DNA of 64,000 nt from Rhynchopus euleeides (Eukaryota > Euglenozoa > Diplonemea > Diplonemida > Diplonemidae), in assembly GCA_963210315.1 (NCBI GenBank), contig OY723260.1, positions 992,001 through 1,056,000 on the forward strand. Reading direction: 5' to 3'. Each line of letters opens with the position of its first letter. Within the stretch, counting starts at the first letter, position 1. The notes beneath the pieces are model-generated. The model was not told the DNA's origin. It saw only the letters and a program-made list of their open reading frames with translations, and ran no database searches. The translations under genes were made by a program, and so were the position numbers. Shown here in pieces: positions 18,457-28,576 of the stretch.

Positions 18457-21400
18457 CGGGGAACCAGGTTTTTTCTAAGAATTTTTACAAGGGATTTTTT
18501 GCTCACCCCCCCACAGGTTTCAGGCGCGTGCCCGTCAGGCGGGACTTTTTCTATGATTTCTACGATGAAAACCACCCCCCCGCCCCCACCCCCCCCCCCC
18601 CCCTTCTAAGAACGATGATGGCTCACTCGGAAGTTTCGGCGTCCGAAACGTACGCCCACTCTCCCCAATCCTCCTCCATGTCGACATCGATGTCGACATG
18701 GACGCGGGCCCTTTTCTCCTGGGGCTCCTCGGGGTGCGGCCCAACCTCCCTCCTGCGCTCTGCCGGTGCCGCCTGTGTGGGAGGCAGCTGCGGCGGTTCT
18801 TCCGGCTGAGGTGTGGGGAGTGTCGATGGGGTGCCCGGGGTCGATGAAGCGGGGAGCTGGAAGGTGACATGTTGCAGGGTGGCTGGAGGCACGACGGGGG
18901 GTGCGGCATCTGCAAGCAACGAAGTGAGGAAGGGATCCTCAGGGACTTCCTCCACGAGGCTGACAATCGACAATGCATCGGCGTTGTCATCTTCCCAGCT
19001 GCCGTCCGATTCCTCATCACAATCCTCCACGCCAGCAAATAGAGAACCCATGGCTGCATCGAGGTCAACGAGCTCCACGGTTGTCAGAGTTGGAAGAGGC
19101 GTCAGGGAACGCGCAGTGAAGCGGCGCTTCTTGTTGGCGAGGAACGTGTTGACTGTTTCTTCAACGATGATCTTGCGCGCCGCGTCATCATGTGACAGCT
19201 CTAGAGTGATGCCCAGTTCTTGAGAGATGCTTGCGGCAGAGAGTGCCTTCCGGAACGATCCCCTCATGCGCGTTACAACTGAAAAATCAGCCTCCACAAA
19301 CACAGTCGAGGGTGACAGTGCCACCATGGCCTCAAGCACTATCGCAAACGTCGAACTCTCGGATTCCAGCAAGAAGTCGACGACAAACTCTTTCAGAAGG
19401 TTCCCCCTGAGATCTGTGCATTCCAACCGCAGCTTCACCCACTCCATGCCGATGCTGAGAATCTCTGCCTGGTCGTAACCCAAGCGAGAAGCGAGCGCCA
19501 TGAGGCACTCGCACGTGCTGTCCTTCCCACTTGTCGCGAAGAAAGAGCTGAATGAGCGGCAGGGATACTCCTCCCACCTCTTGGCCAGGTCCTTGTAGAT
19601 GGTGTGGCAGAGCTTTGAGCGCCAGGAAGTCATCTCGGCAACTACCCCCGGAGGCAACGATGTGGTTCCCTGGTTCTCATAGAACTTGGCTTCGTGCTTG
19701 CCAGGCTGGCGCGCCAGCACCTTATGCACTGTCAGTGCATTCTGCAGGATGCTCTCCATCGACGAGAGCGACAGGTCTCGCTTCTGCAACGCCTCGCTCA
19801 CCCCTTTATTGATGTCGAAGACGTCAGCCAAGATGCAAGTCGAGAGGGAATACTCGGGGGTGAGCTTGTGGAAGAAGAACGGCGGCGGCTGGATCTCCCC
19901 GAGCATAGCGACAGTGAAGTCAAAGTTCACCACAGCCGCGTTCAGGCGACGGAACGTTGCAGCTGCCCAACGCACGGAGTGCTCCTTCGGGAAGGAGAGA
20001 CATTTCCCACCGGAAATGATCTGCAGAGACTTCTGCCTGGCGGTTGATCTGAAGAAGGCAAACCAGTGTCGGAGGAGGCGGCTATGTTCAACAACCTTTC
20101 GTGTCTTCTTGATGAGGCCGACGGACAGCTGGTGCATGTGGGCAGCATCATGCACATCGATGAGAGTGCATCCCCACGCGATCTCGAGCTTCCCCCTGAG
20201 ACTCTTCATCGTTGATGCCCCGTCTGCCGCGAATCCCTTCAGCGAACGCCGCGCCCACTGCGACAGCTGGAGGCTGTCGAACAACTTGACCAGCTCGTCC
20301 TTCTGCGACTCTGCGTCAGCTTTCTTCAAGTCGACTGTGCCCACACACCAATCTTTCATAGCACAATCCGTCCTGCTGATCCCCGAAACGATGACGATCA
20401 TCAAGTCGATGCGGGCGAACGTGGTACCGTCCACCTTCAGGGTTGCCGCCCGACACGCACGCACCGCACCCACCACTCCCCTCAGGAGCACCTCCCAGAG
20501 TATCGTCTGGAACTCCTTCGCGACTTTTCGAGAGTAGTGGGTGTCCAGGACATGCAGCCCCTTCCGCTTGTCGTCCTGCAACCTCGCACCCACACTGCTC
20601 AGCCCCTCCGCCCGTTGCGTCGCCGTTGCCACGTTGTACACCAGGTTGACCAGACTTGTGTACTGCTCGCTGGTCACCTTCACCTTCGCGCACAGCGTCT
20701 GCTTGGGGATATCTGTAGCTGTCACATTGGTGTTTTCACTCCCAGGCGTGGACAACTGCACTGCTCTCTTGTGCGCCGCACCACCCATGTGGCGGCGGAT
20801 ATTGCTTTGCTGGCGCCCAACTGTCGTGGCAGACATAGACGCTTCGCCGCGTGCATACCGGAGCAAGTGGGGTTGCTCCGAGAACTCCCCCTCCAGCTGC
20901 ACCAAGAACGGTGCACACGTGGTGCACCTCCACCTCCCATCAGGGAGACGCACCACACCGGAGGCTGCAGCGTGGATCTTCCGCTGCTGCTTCTCCTGTA
21001 TGGCGAGCTGTGCCTGCCGCTGCTGAATCCGAAGGAGACCGTTCACCATTGAGCCCTCTGGCACGTACTTCTTGTTTGCTGCCATCAAAAGAAGGAAGTG
21101 CGCCTTTGCTGTGTCGAAGACAAGCCGCAAGGGGTACTGGGCCATCAACGACGGAAGAAGCAAGCCGAAGGTGCGAGGCTGTGTGGTGTCGACGATAGAA
21201 AAGTGAACATTTAAACCGCGGGATGTGCGGAAAGTCTGCAGGGCCACTGACGCGGTGTTGGTGTCCAACTCTTCGTCCACGAGGAATCTCGTATCCATCA
21301 ATCGCGGACGCCTGAGCTTCACCGTGAGGGCCTCCGCTTCGGGGGAGTCAACGCCCTCCAGAAGCGCCGCAGCACTGGTACGCGTCGGCTCCGTAATGGG

Positions 21401-22937
21401 AATTGACCTTGCTAGGCAGTCAAGCACTCGGAGGCAGTAGTGTCCAGAACTGTATAGATCCCGTTGAACCCACCCTGGTACAAGCCCAATGTTGACGCCT
21501 CCGGTTGATTGGGCGAGCTTCATGGCGGTCAGCCATGGGGACAGTCGCCCGGCGCTGTCGAACGCGGCGACGTGGCACGCCCCTTCCCCGGTGTAGAAGG
21601 CGGCGTGGGGTGCAGGGGCGACAGGGGCGGCGGTGGTAGCTGCAGGAGAGGCGGCCAGGGGATCCGGAGGAGGAGGCGGCGGCGCATCATGCGAAGCATC
21701 GACGTCGTGCCCGTCACCGTCCGATGCCTCACGTGCGTACAGCACGAGTGCTGGCTTCGCGTTCGCACGATTGAACGGCGCCACAGAGCAATCCGTCACA
21801 CGATCAGTCGTGATCGACTTCCACTTCAGAGTGGTGGCGGGGCCACGAGCGCACAGCGTCTCCCAGGCGATCCCCTTCGCGAGGGTCAGCCCGGACTTTG
21901 TGCACGATGCACCGACAAACCGGTACCGGTGATTCACCGGCTGCACCGTGCCCACCTGCACCACCCCGTTGCCGTCAACGCCAAGCTCACGAAGGGCGGA
22001 GAGGTCTCTTAATTCCTTGACGTTGACGGTTTCCGCAAGCTCCGTCAGGTGCTTCTGCTTCTCGCCGGATGCAGAAAACCGCTGCGTCGAGAGGAACAGG
22101 AGGTGCGGGGCCTTCTCGACGCAGAACTGCGCAGCCCGGACAGCACCACATGTGCACGGACCTTGCTTCTCCATAAATTGAGAAGCAACGCGCTGCACCT
22201 CGTCCTTCACGACGCCCAACATCACAACCATGCTGTCTGTAATAGCTGTGCGGAACTCACCACAAGATGGGCAGCTGTAGACGGTGGCGCTTTTGGTGGT
22301 GCAGAGGTGCTTCAGGTGCGGGTGTTTGTGTCCGAGGGCGGAGAGACTGACGTCAGGGTTGGGTCGCTGCGGGTCCTGCGAGGTGATCATCTGGGGCTCG
22401 TTCTCATCGGGGGTTGTGCTCCGCAGGGACTGGAGGAGGTTGCTCAATACACCTTGGCACTCCCGCAGTACTGTACATGCCAGCAGCTGGAGGATAGTTA
22501 CAAAGCTGCCACTCCCCGACGCCACCCCCCTACTGGCCCCTTCAGGCCTGAAAGCCCAAAAGCTCCCGGAGATTTTTGCAGTGGTGCGCACCATATTCGC
22601 GGAGTACGTGAGGTTGGGTGAGTGTGAGGTCAGGGTCCTGTCGAAGGGTAGTCGAGTGGGAATAAATAGGGAGGTCCTCAGGAGTGCAATACAACAGCAA
22701 TACACAGGCAACACACCAGCAACACGCAAACCGAGGCAAGAGGAGGTGGGCGGGGTCATCCTGCGGAGTCTCCAGTTGGCCAGCAAGGCGAACTGTACGG
22801 GGGAGAGACTTCCCTTCCATCCTTGTGTGCGCCCTGTCGACTGGGAAAATCTTAGAAAAAAAAATTTCCTCTGCGAAAAACCCTTAGAAAAAAAAATTTC
22901 CCTTACAAAATTCTTAGAAAAAAACTTTTTTTCCCCG
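18457..22937 (-). mobile_element. hAT-type transposon with pseudo-USP transposase (boundaries approximate)
   Basis: The transposase gene is bracketed by inverted sequence: 18457-18494 (CGGGGAACCAGG, then TTTTTTCTAAGAATTTTT, then ACAAGGGA) matches the reverse complement of 22899-22937 (CGGGGAAAAAAAG, then TTTTTTTCTAAGAATTTT, then GTAAGGGA). The right side also has three further CTTAGAAAAAAA-type repeats at about 22850-22955, typical of subterminal repeats. I could not fix the outer ends or an 8-bp target duplication. Direct similarity (GGGGAACCAGCCC) just outside both ends suggests neighbouring related repeats. Confidence 0.45.
18623..22594 (-). CDS. hAT-superfamily transposase with N-terminal USP-like domain
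   Basis: The intronless frame gives 1,323 residues from the ATG at 22594; the frame is open upstream to 22942 but that part overlaps the AT-rich inverted terminus. Residues about 20-275 resemble a ubiquitin-specific protease: GSGSFVTILQLL at the Cys-box position, a CPSC (108-111) and CTC (147-149) zinc-finger pair, APHLLFLSTQRF (the LxxxLxRF strand), then VNHRYRFVGASCTKSG and a C-terminal strand LVLYARE. The catalytic Cys appears as Ser and the expected GHY histidine is missing, so it looks inactive. Around residue 555 is a C-x2-C plus H-x4-H finger (RRHMGGAAHKR) like BED/TTF fingers of hAT transposases. Residues about 720-830 hold LKVDGTTFARI, GFAADGASTMKSLRGK and a DVHDAAHMHQL block of the hAT RNase H-like core, and about 1098-1120 the C-terminal EADFSVVTRMRGSFRKALS segment (the ERxFSxMxxIKxxLR position). 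An acidic tail ends the protein. The hAT call is firm; the USP call is inference. Confidence 0.75.
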   Translation of the reverse strand: MVRTTAKISGSFWAFRPEGASRGVASGSGSFVTILQLLACTVLRECQGVLSNLLQSLRSTTPDENEPQMITSQDPQRPNPDVSLSALGHKHPHLKHLCTTKSATVYSCPSCGEFRTAITDSMVVMLGVVKDEVQRVASQFMEKQGPCTCGAVRAAQFCVEKAPHLLFLSTQRFSASGEKQKHLTELAETVNVKELRDLSALRELGVDGNGVVQVGTVQPVNHRYRFVGASCTKSGLTLAKGIAWETLCARGPATTLKWKSITTDRVTDCSVAPFNRANAKPALVLYAREASDGDGHDVDASHDAPPPPPPDPLAASPAATTAAPVAPAPHAAFYTGEGACHVAAFDSAGRLSPWLTAMKLAQSTGGVNIGLVPGWVQRDLYSSGHYCLRVLDCLARSIPITEPTRTSAAALLEGVDSPEAEALTVKLRRPRLMDTRFLVDEELDTNTASVALQTFRTSRGLNVHFSIVDTTQPRTFGLLLPSLMAQYPLRLVFDTAKAHFLLLMAANKKYVPEGSMVNGLLRIQQRQAQLAIQEKQQRKIHAAASGVVRLPDGRWRCTTCAPFLVQLEGEFSEQPHLLRYARGEASMSATTVGRQQSNIRRHMGGAAHKRAVQLSTPGSENTNVTATDIPKQTLCAKVKVTSEQYTSLVNLVYNVATATQRAEGLSSVGARLQDDKRKGLHVLDTHYSRKVAKEFQTILWEVLLRGVVGAVRACRAATLKVDGTTFARIDLMIVIVSGISRTDCAMKDWCVGTVDLKKADAESQKDELVKLFDSLQLSQWARRSLKGFAADGASTMKSLRGKLEIAWGCTLIDVHDAAHMHQLSVGLIKKTRKVVEHSRLLRHWFAFFRSTARQKSLQIISGGKCLSFPKEHSVRWAAATFRRLNAAVVNFDFTVAMLGEIQPPPFFFHKLTPEYSLSTCILADVFDINKGVSEALQKRDLSLSSMESILQNALTVHKVLARQPGKHEAKFYENQGTTSLPPGVVAEMTSWRSKLCHTIYKDLAKRWEEYPCRSFSSFFATSGKDSTCECLMALASRLGYDQAEILSIGMEWVKLRLECTDLRGNLLKEFVVDFLLESESSTFAIVLEAMVALSPSTVFVEADFSVVTRMRGSFRKALSAASISQELGITLELSHDDAARKIIVEETVNTFLANKKRRFTARSLTPLPTLTTVELVDLDAAMGSLFAGVEDCDEESDGSWEDDNADALSIVSLVEEVPEDPFLTSLLADAAPPVVPPATLQHVTFQLPASSTPGTPSTLPTPQPEEPPQLPPTQAAPAERRREVGPHPEEPQEKRARVHVDIDVDMEEDWGEWAYVSDAETSE

Positions 22938-23195
22938 TACAAAAGTTCTTAGAAAAAAAGTTCAGAATCCTGAAAGTGGGGAACCAGCCCCCCAGTTAGG
23001 AACAGCCCTGCAGGTGGTTGGTTTTTTTTTTGTTGTGTAGCCTCCAGGTGTATTTCTAGTGGGGGATGAGGATGAGTCTTTTTGGCATCCGCCCTTTTTC
23101 CGGTTTTTTTCCAGCCAAAACCAGGTTTTTTTTCCAGCAAATAACCGGTTTTTTTCCAGCCAAAATCTGGTTTTTTTTCCAGCCAAGAGCCAGAC

Positions 23196-23280
23196 GTTCA
23201 CTACCGTGGCCTCCGGCGGCTGGGGGGCTCCGCCCCCCAGACCCCCCTGTGGCGGATATCTCGTACCCAAGTCCTTCGAT
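23196..23280 (+). repeat. GC-hairpin repeat (family 2), copy A
   Basis: The block GTTCACTACCGTGGCCTCCG is followed by a GGGGGGCTCCGCCCCCC hairpin, CAGACCCCCC and, further on, AAGTCCTT. Copies lie at about 23370 (same strand) and 41222-41380 (opposite strand); a related GC hairpin is at about 45955-46015. The upstream side of this copy has tandem TTTTTTCCAGCCAAAA units (23100-23190). Confidence 0.6.
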
Positions 23281-23369
23281 TCCCATCAGGTCAGGAATCC
23301 AACAGCCCCGGTAGTCTCAGGAGGACGCAGCCAACTCACACAGAATCTGTACGCCCACAATGAACAGAT

Positions 23370-23540
23370 GTTCACTACCGTGGCCTCCGGCGGCTGGGGG
23401 GCTCCGCCCCCGGACCCCCCGTGGAGCGTGTGTTTGCCCGTCTAGTAACCGCAGCAAGTCCTTGGGCTGTTTCAGCTGGCATATCGGGGGGTATCGTCGG
23501 AATAACGGTCCTGAAAGCCGTTTTTTTGGGGGTTTCCTCC
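23370..23540 (+). repeat. GC-hairpin repeat (family 2), copy B
   Basis: This copy has the same GTTCACTACCGTGG core and GC hairpin as copy A. Its homology with the minus-strand copy at 41222-41380 continues past AAGTCCTT through TGGCAT, GGGGTATCGT and AACGGTCC, giving a unit of about 160-170 bp. Confidence 0.5.
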
Positions 23541-24657
23541 AGCACCCGAGGATGGCGCGAGCGGGAGGAACCGTGGAAGGAACCCATTTGGTACAAGACC
23601 AAGGGCCCCACACTGGGGAGGAGGGACATTGGGTACCATTTTTTGCTGGAAAAAAGCGGGGATGAATCGGGGGTTTTTGGCTGGGAAGACCGGGGATTAA
23701 AAACACACCTGGTAGCCTCCTCACGATTCGGGGTGGGGTGGAGTGGGGCATCCCGCACACTCCACACACCCAGTCTGGAGGGACGGGCTGGGGGGGTGTG
23801 TGCGCAGCAGCAGTTGATTTCAGCCTCCCACCCAGCAGAGGAATCCATCAACCGAAGAAAAGGGCTCCTTTACGGGGGCACTGTGCAGTGGCGAAGAGTT
23901 TGGTTCGTGCAGTATGAAGGCTGTGAATAGGCGGGGTGTCTGAGGGGGTCTTCGCTGGTCGTTATGCTTCGTCAGTTTTCACCTATAGTTTCCTCAGGAA
24001 ATACACCAAAAATGCACTGACGATCACCCCGTAGCGAAGATCCCCTGGCGGTTCGCCCCCCTATACCCCCTCTCTCTATGTATGCCTTCACTCCCCGTGT
24101 GCTAAACTGTTTTGCCAGCTTTACCTCCTATTTAGTGAGGCAGCTCGCTTACACTCTTAAGCATATCTGAGTGAGGGCCCTTGCCAACCCTTATATAACC
24201 GCCCCGCAGAACCCCCTCAACTCCAGAACAGTGTCTGAATGTCTGAGAAGTGGTGACGGTTTGCTTTGATGTCCACTGGTTTGACCTGCCCCATGTCCTG
24301 CCAACCCGCTCAGTGCTATTGTCATGGCACAGGGGAGGGGGTGATGTGGGGACGAGTGCTGCTGCCCCTATGTTTGGTTTCCACCACCCAGCAGACGTTC
24401 TTCATAGCAGCCACAGCAGCCACAGCAGCCAGGCAGAACCCCCCTTCCCCCCACCATTTGCCTCCCACCTGCAGACTGGCCTGCAAAGGCACTCTTCTAT
24501 TGATGCCACTACCAGCACCACCGGCTAACTTGCTGCCAGCACAGCTGGCTGCTAGGGGTGGCTACCGAATGGTGGGGGCTCAGACCGTGGGCCCACCGTG
24601 GGGGTAACGCACCAGACACACACCCGTCACCACCCCAGCCTGCAGGTGGGAGGCAGG
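23541..24657. other. intergenic, no gene seen
   Basis: The open frames here lack recognisable domains and have unbiased codon texture. A family-1 hairpin repeat sits at about 24083-24180. AGCAGCCAC units repeat at about 24406-24435. This stretch probably includes the promoter and 5' UTR of the chaperone gene that starts at 24658. Confidence 0.4.
24083..24180 (+). repeat. short dispersed hairpin repeat (family 1)
   Basis: The block runs TGCCTTCACTCC, GTGTGCTAAACTGT, GAGGCAGCTCGC and ends CTGAGTGAGGGCCC, a diverged copy of the repeat at 6490 and 52841 with inverted ends. Confidence 0.45.
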
Positions 24658-26864
24658 ATGCGGCGCGCAGTAACGCGCAGATGCCTGTCGTCAGGTGTGG
24701 TCGGGGAGGAGAAGGTGATGGACATCAATAAGGTGGACTTTGGGGCGGTGCGTATCGAGGTGACGGATCGGCCAGAGACGTTGGACCTGCTGACACAAGA
24801 GCAGCGACGATGGTTTGTGGAGAACAAACCTGAGTACTTCGACTCTGTCGATATCCAAGTATGATGTAATGACGGTGTATTTTCTTCCCAAACAAGCTTG
24901 CTGTTGTCATAGCGAAAGGGCCAGTGGGGCATGCGGTGCACGCAGTGTTTTGATCCAACACCTATTCACGGCAACGCCCTGTGCGATCAACGATTTTTTT
25001 CTCGTTTACCGTTCATATTTCTTCACGAATGATACCTGGCACTGTGACACAGTGTATTGCCTATTCCCTATCGACATCGTCACAGCCTACGTGTTTGAGT
25101 GAAGGGGTTTAGTTCTCTCCGTGTCTTGCTCCCCTCTACGCCATCACCACCCACCGCCTTCAGGACCCGAAGACGATTAAGGAGTGGTTAACGCAGCAGG
25201 TCGTGCGTCTAGACTTTGCCCGCACAAGTGTTCAAAGTAGGATGTATGGCGAGAGAATGGCTGTGACAATTATGAACCACATCAACAACCCTGATTGGGC
25301 GGTGCTGTTCGGGCTGAAGGAGATGTACCTCGAGGTGACCATGTGGCTGTTTGGGATTCACATGTGGCTGGTCCAGAAGCGCCTGTGGGTGCTTCCTGAA
25401 GCGGCTGCGATCAACAAGGCAATGACCGACATGTTCACAAGGACAGCAGACCAGCGCTTGGAAACCCTGTGTTCCACTGGGCGCGAACGGCGGCTCCACC
25501 TTGAGCGGTTCCAGGGGGTATGTTGTGTGTTGCCTTCACTACGGAGGGCACCTGCTATTTGCTTCAGTCGTATTATCGTCCATGGAGGGGCATCCCCCGC
25601 ATGGGTGATGCCGCCGGACCAATGCTTTGGGCAGGAGGGGAAGGGCCGGTTAAAATGCAGAACAGATTATGGAATTTGTTGTGCCCCATTGCCGCCACAG
25701 ACAAATGTAGCATCCTCCCTTGTTGCGTGTAGGGCGCGCAGAATGCACCGATGATACACCTGCTACCGACACACCCACACACCCGCACCCTCTCTCCCTG
25801 CAGCTGTATCACAAGAGTATTGTCGCGTTGGATGAGGCGTTCCACCGCGATTGCCAATACCACGATGCGATGATGTTGTACGCTCTGTACCGAAACTCCC
25901 CAATCGAACATCGCGAAGAAGTGCCCTTCTACGCGTGGTTCACTCTGGTGCAGTACATCCGGGTTCATCTTGCAGTGCTTGATAGAGTATGACATGGGTG
26001 GGGCGGCTGCAGCAACGAGTTGCCAGAAGGAAGCTCGGAGGAGGAGAATGTGAATCGCATTCCTATCGACGAAGGAAGTCGCCCACATTGCCTGTTTTGC
26101 AGGGCTCTCGCATTTCTGCATTTTAGAGTGAAGGCACCCGTTGGATCTCCTTTTTCGGTTTGGCGTCCTGCCGGCTGTGTGTATTCTCGAGTGGACACTT
26201 CACACACAGGGGTCCCACAAACCCCCAGGGTGGATGCCTGTGTTTTCGCAGCAAATCACAACACCCCCACCTCCACCCATATCCCACCATTATTGTCACT
26301 ATCTAATCACTACCTGGGACCTTTTCACAGAATTTGTGCAAAGGGAACACTCCCCCCCCCCCCCGGTGTCGGACAGACACCTGGTTGTGTTTTAGTGATA
26401 CTGTATTGCGGTCCAACCACCAAGCCACTGACAGACAACTGCTACACACCCTCCCGTTGTGCATTGATCTGCCTTGTACAACATATCTGGTGTAGTGACT
26501 ACAAAAAGGACTAACATTGCGAGAAGGTGCTGGGAGATTTACTTTTTCATTCCCTCTCGACGATCAAACCCCCCCCCCCCCCCCCCGGTGTACCCGGAAA
26601 ATCCGGAAATCTCGATACCCCTCCCAGTGGTGGACCCACCATCGCCAACACCTCTCCTATACCCATATGGCACCTTCCCCCGGTATCACCACGTCACCAC
26701 AGATACCGAACGAGGAAGTGAAGCAGGGCTTCTTCTATTTCTATCATCCGATGGACTCTGAACTGTTCGACCCCCCACCGGCGTTAGACAACCCGAGATA
26801 CGTGACCGATCTCCTGCAGAAGAGGCGCGGTGGGATCAGGCCCCCCAACCCTGCTGAGGCTTGA
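24658..26864 (+). CDS. ubiquinol-cytochrome c chaperone family protein (UQCC1/Cbp3-like)
   Basis: Four phase-0 exons (24658-24858, 25164-25517, 25804-25986, 26703-26864) give 299 residues. Donors are GTATGA, GTATGT and GTATGA; acceptors end in CAG. The Arg-rich, acid-free start (MRRAVTRRCLSSG) looks like a mitochondrial presequence. Exon 2 has the family's helical signature LEVTMWLFGIHMWLVQKRL followed by a helix with MTDMFTRTADQRLETL; exon 3 has LYHKSIVALDEAFH (the YDExL position), ALYRNSP (the LWRNL position) and a YIRVHLAVL helix. Exon 4 ends with FFYFYHPMDSELFDPPPALD. Cbp3/UQCC1 binds newly made cytochrome b at the mitoribosome exit and helps respiratory complex III assembly in the inner-membrane/matrix space. 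Assignment rests on motif order; exon 4 is chosen because it restores the phase exactly. Confidence 0.75.
26468..26546 (+). repeat. dispersed 80-bp repeat (family 3), copy in chaperone intron 3
   Basis: The block TCTGCCTTGTACAACATATC continues through GTGTAGTGACTACAAAAAGG and AACATTGCGAGAAGGTGCTG into GGGAGATTTACTTTTT. It is almost identical to 47865-47946 and shares its second half with 57668-57708. It is not coding. Confidence 0.65.
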
Positions 26865-27817
26865 GGTGCCCACTGCTCCGATTGCACCCCCACCCCCCCA
26901 CCCCATGCATCACGGGTGAAGGGATCCCATTCGCAGAGGTGCAGGGTGGGTCCATCCAACACAACATGCCGCCCGCCCCCCCTCTCCCCATTCGGCAGGA
27001 CGGCACGCCGGCATCACGGGCACCGCTCCCATCTGTTGTGTGTGATCGCACAGCACATGCAGAGAGTTGTTTTTCCTCGGTGTTTCTTGGGCTGTTGCAT
27101 TCCCCCCCCCCCCCCCGAGCCCCAGCCCCCAGGGGTGCAGATATCGACTATCCGCCACCACCGCTGTCCCCTTCTCTATTTGACTCCAGCCTTGCAAGTA
27201 CGCCTCCCTTGTGTATCTCTCTTCCCACATCGGCCTTCGTTACGAAGGTTTTGACTTCAGTTTTGACGATACAGTGTGAAGGCAAATCGGGAAGAAATGA
27301 CTGGTTGTGGATTGGGTGGTTGGTGTTGGTTGGTCAGGTCAGGTGTGTGGGTGTGGGTGTGCGGAGGGGAGGGGGAGAGTGCGCTGTACCGCACTGTGTG
27401 CGCCGTGCCGTGCCAAACACCCCCCCTCCTCCTCCTCCTCCCCTCGTGTGATTTAGAGGAGACCTGCGGGAGCCTTTCATGCGTGAGGATGAAGAGCAAA
27501 AGCGCTGCCTCCACCCACCACCCCCACCCCCTCCCCTTTGCGCAGATATCTCGGACACAACCTGCAGAACCAGTGAAGGGAGATCAATCCTTGTGCTCCC
27601 TTCTACTTCTATTTTTTACGCACACGACCTTCGCGCGGAAAGTGTCATTTAGCTCTGCCAAACGTGCTCTACACACCACCCCCTTCATCAGGCAAGTGGG
27701 TTTGTAAGTGTGTGTAGAAGCGTCAACGCTGATCACTAGTCTTTATTTAAAATATTTTTGTTTTGACACTCCACCGAGGTGCCGCGTAGTCTCTAGGCGC
27801 GTTTCCGTTTTTCCCTG
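26865..27817. other. intergenic, no gene seen
   Basis: This stretch holds poly-C tracts (27100-27117), CCT/CTC-rich runs at about 27421-27443, TG/GT runs near 27340-27360, and a copy of the TCGGACACAACCTGCA repeat (family 4) at about 27551-27615. I see no supported exon. Confidence 0.4.
27551..27615 (+). repeat. dispersed 65-bp repeat (family 4)
   Basis: TCGGACACAACCTGCA is followed by AGTGAAGGGAGATCAATCCT and TGTGCTCCCTTC. A sister copy lies at 51178-51243, and the second half recurs at 34362-34430. Two of the three copies lie upstream of a gene start (51446 and 35886). Confidence 0.5.
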
Positions 27818-28375
27818 CTAGGCCATATCGGACATTTCTGTTGCAAAAAGCGGTTTTTTTTCTTCCGCTTTTTTTTTGATCTTCTTGAACTCCTCGCACC
27901 TCGCCTCGTCCGCCAGCTGCGGAAGTGTCCTGTCGATCCTCCGGACTATGTAGCACAGCTTCTCGACTACATCCTGGAGTCTGTGGACCTCTTCCACCAG
28001 ACACTTGTTGTGCCAGGTCAGGTACCCCAGCTGGTCGGTGAACTCCCGGCGGTTCTCATTCTTGAACTCATCGAAGGACTTCTGGAGGTGTGTGAGTTTG
28101 CACTCATGTGACTCGCTGCCCCGCTGCAGGCGGGTCAGCTTGTCCTCCAGCCTCTCCGGAGGAGGCGGGACAGGCTCAGCCACTGTCTTCCAGGGCTTGA
28201 CCGGGTCTGTGCGGGCCTTGGGCTTTGGGCCGGGCTTGGCCCTGTCATTCGGCGCTGGCTTGGCGGGGGTGTGGGAGGGCATGTGTGTCCATTCATTTGA
28301 CTGGACTGTTTTTGGTCTAGGGGTCTTGGGCAAGTAGTAGAGGAAGAGCCGCAGAGTTGAAGTGACACTTTCCAT
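27818..28375 (-). CDS. small Pro/Lys-rich coiled-coil protein, function unknown
   Basis: The frame gives 185 residues from the ATG at 28375, or 154 from the ATG at 28282; it is open further upstream to 28495. Residues about 30-75 are Pro/Lys/Ala-rich (KPGPKPKARTDP and a PPPPER stretch). The rest is predicted helix with heptad-like spacing (LEDKLTRLQRGS, LTHLQKSFDEF, LVEEVHRLQDVVEKL), ending in a Lys-rich segment (FKKIKKKAEEKK). It diverges from the SFI1-like gene, whose ATG lies about 200 bp away, so the two may share a bidirectional promoter. I do not recognise the family; coding status is inferred from frame length and amino-acid texture. Confidence 0.5.
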   Translation of the reverse strand: MESVTSTLRLFLYYLPKTPRPKTVQSNEWTHMPSHTPAKPAPNDRAKPGPKPKARTDPVKPWKTVAEPVPPPPERLEDKLTRLQRGSESHECKLTHLQKSFDEFKNENRREFTDQLGYLTWHNKCLVEEVHRLQDVVEKLCYIVRRIDRTLPQLADEARCEEFKKIKKKAEEKKPLFATEMSDMA

Positions 28376-28576
28376 CCCCCCTCCCCACATCTCGAGAGTT
28401 CCACTTTTGCACCACCACACAACAGGAGCAGACGCACGCGCAGCATTCTTGGCTTGGGGACAGAGGGGAGGTGTGCGTGTCTGTGAAATGCACAAGGCCG
28501 CACGACGGTGCTGCGGCGCTGCGTTGCTGCTGCGTGCCTGACCCAGGCGGCGTGCCTAAGCCCTCTGCGAGCCGCA

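Noticed and set aside
23421..23930. 169-residue plus-strand frame downstream of the hAT element
   Set aside because: It begins inside a dispersed repeat, has no domain-like content, and homology of its DNA with 41.2-41.4 kb is not codon-biased.
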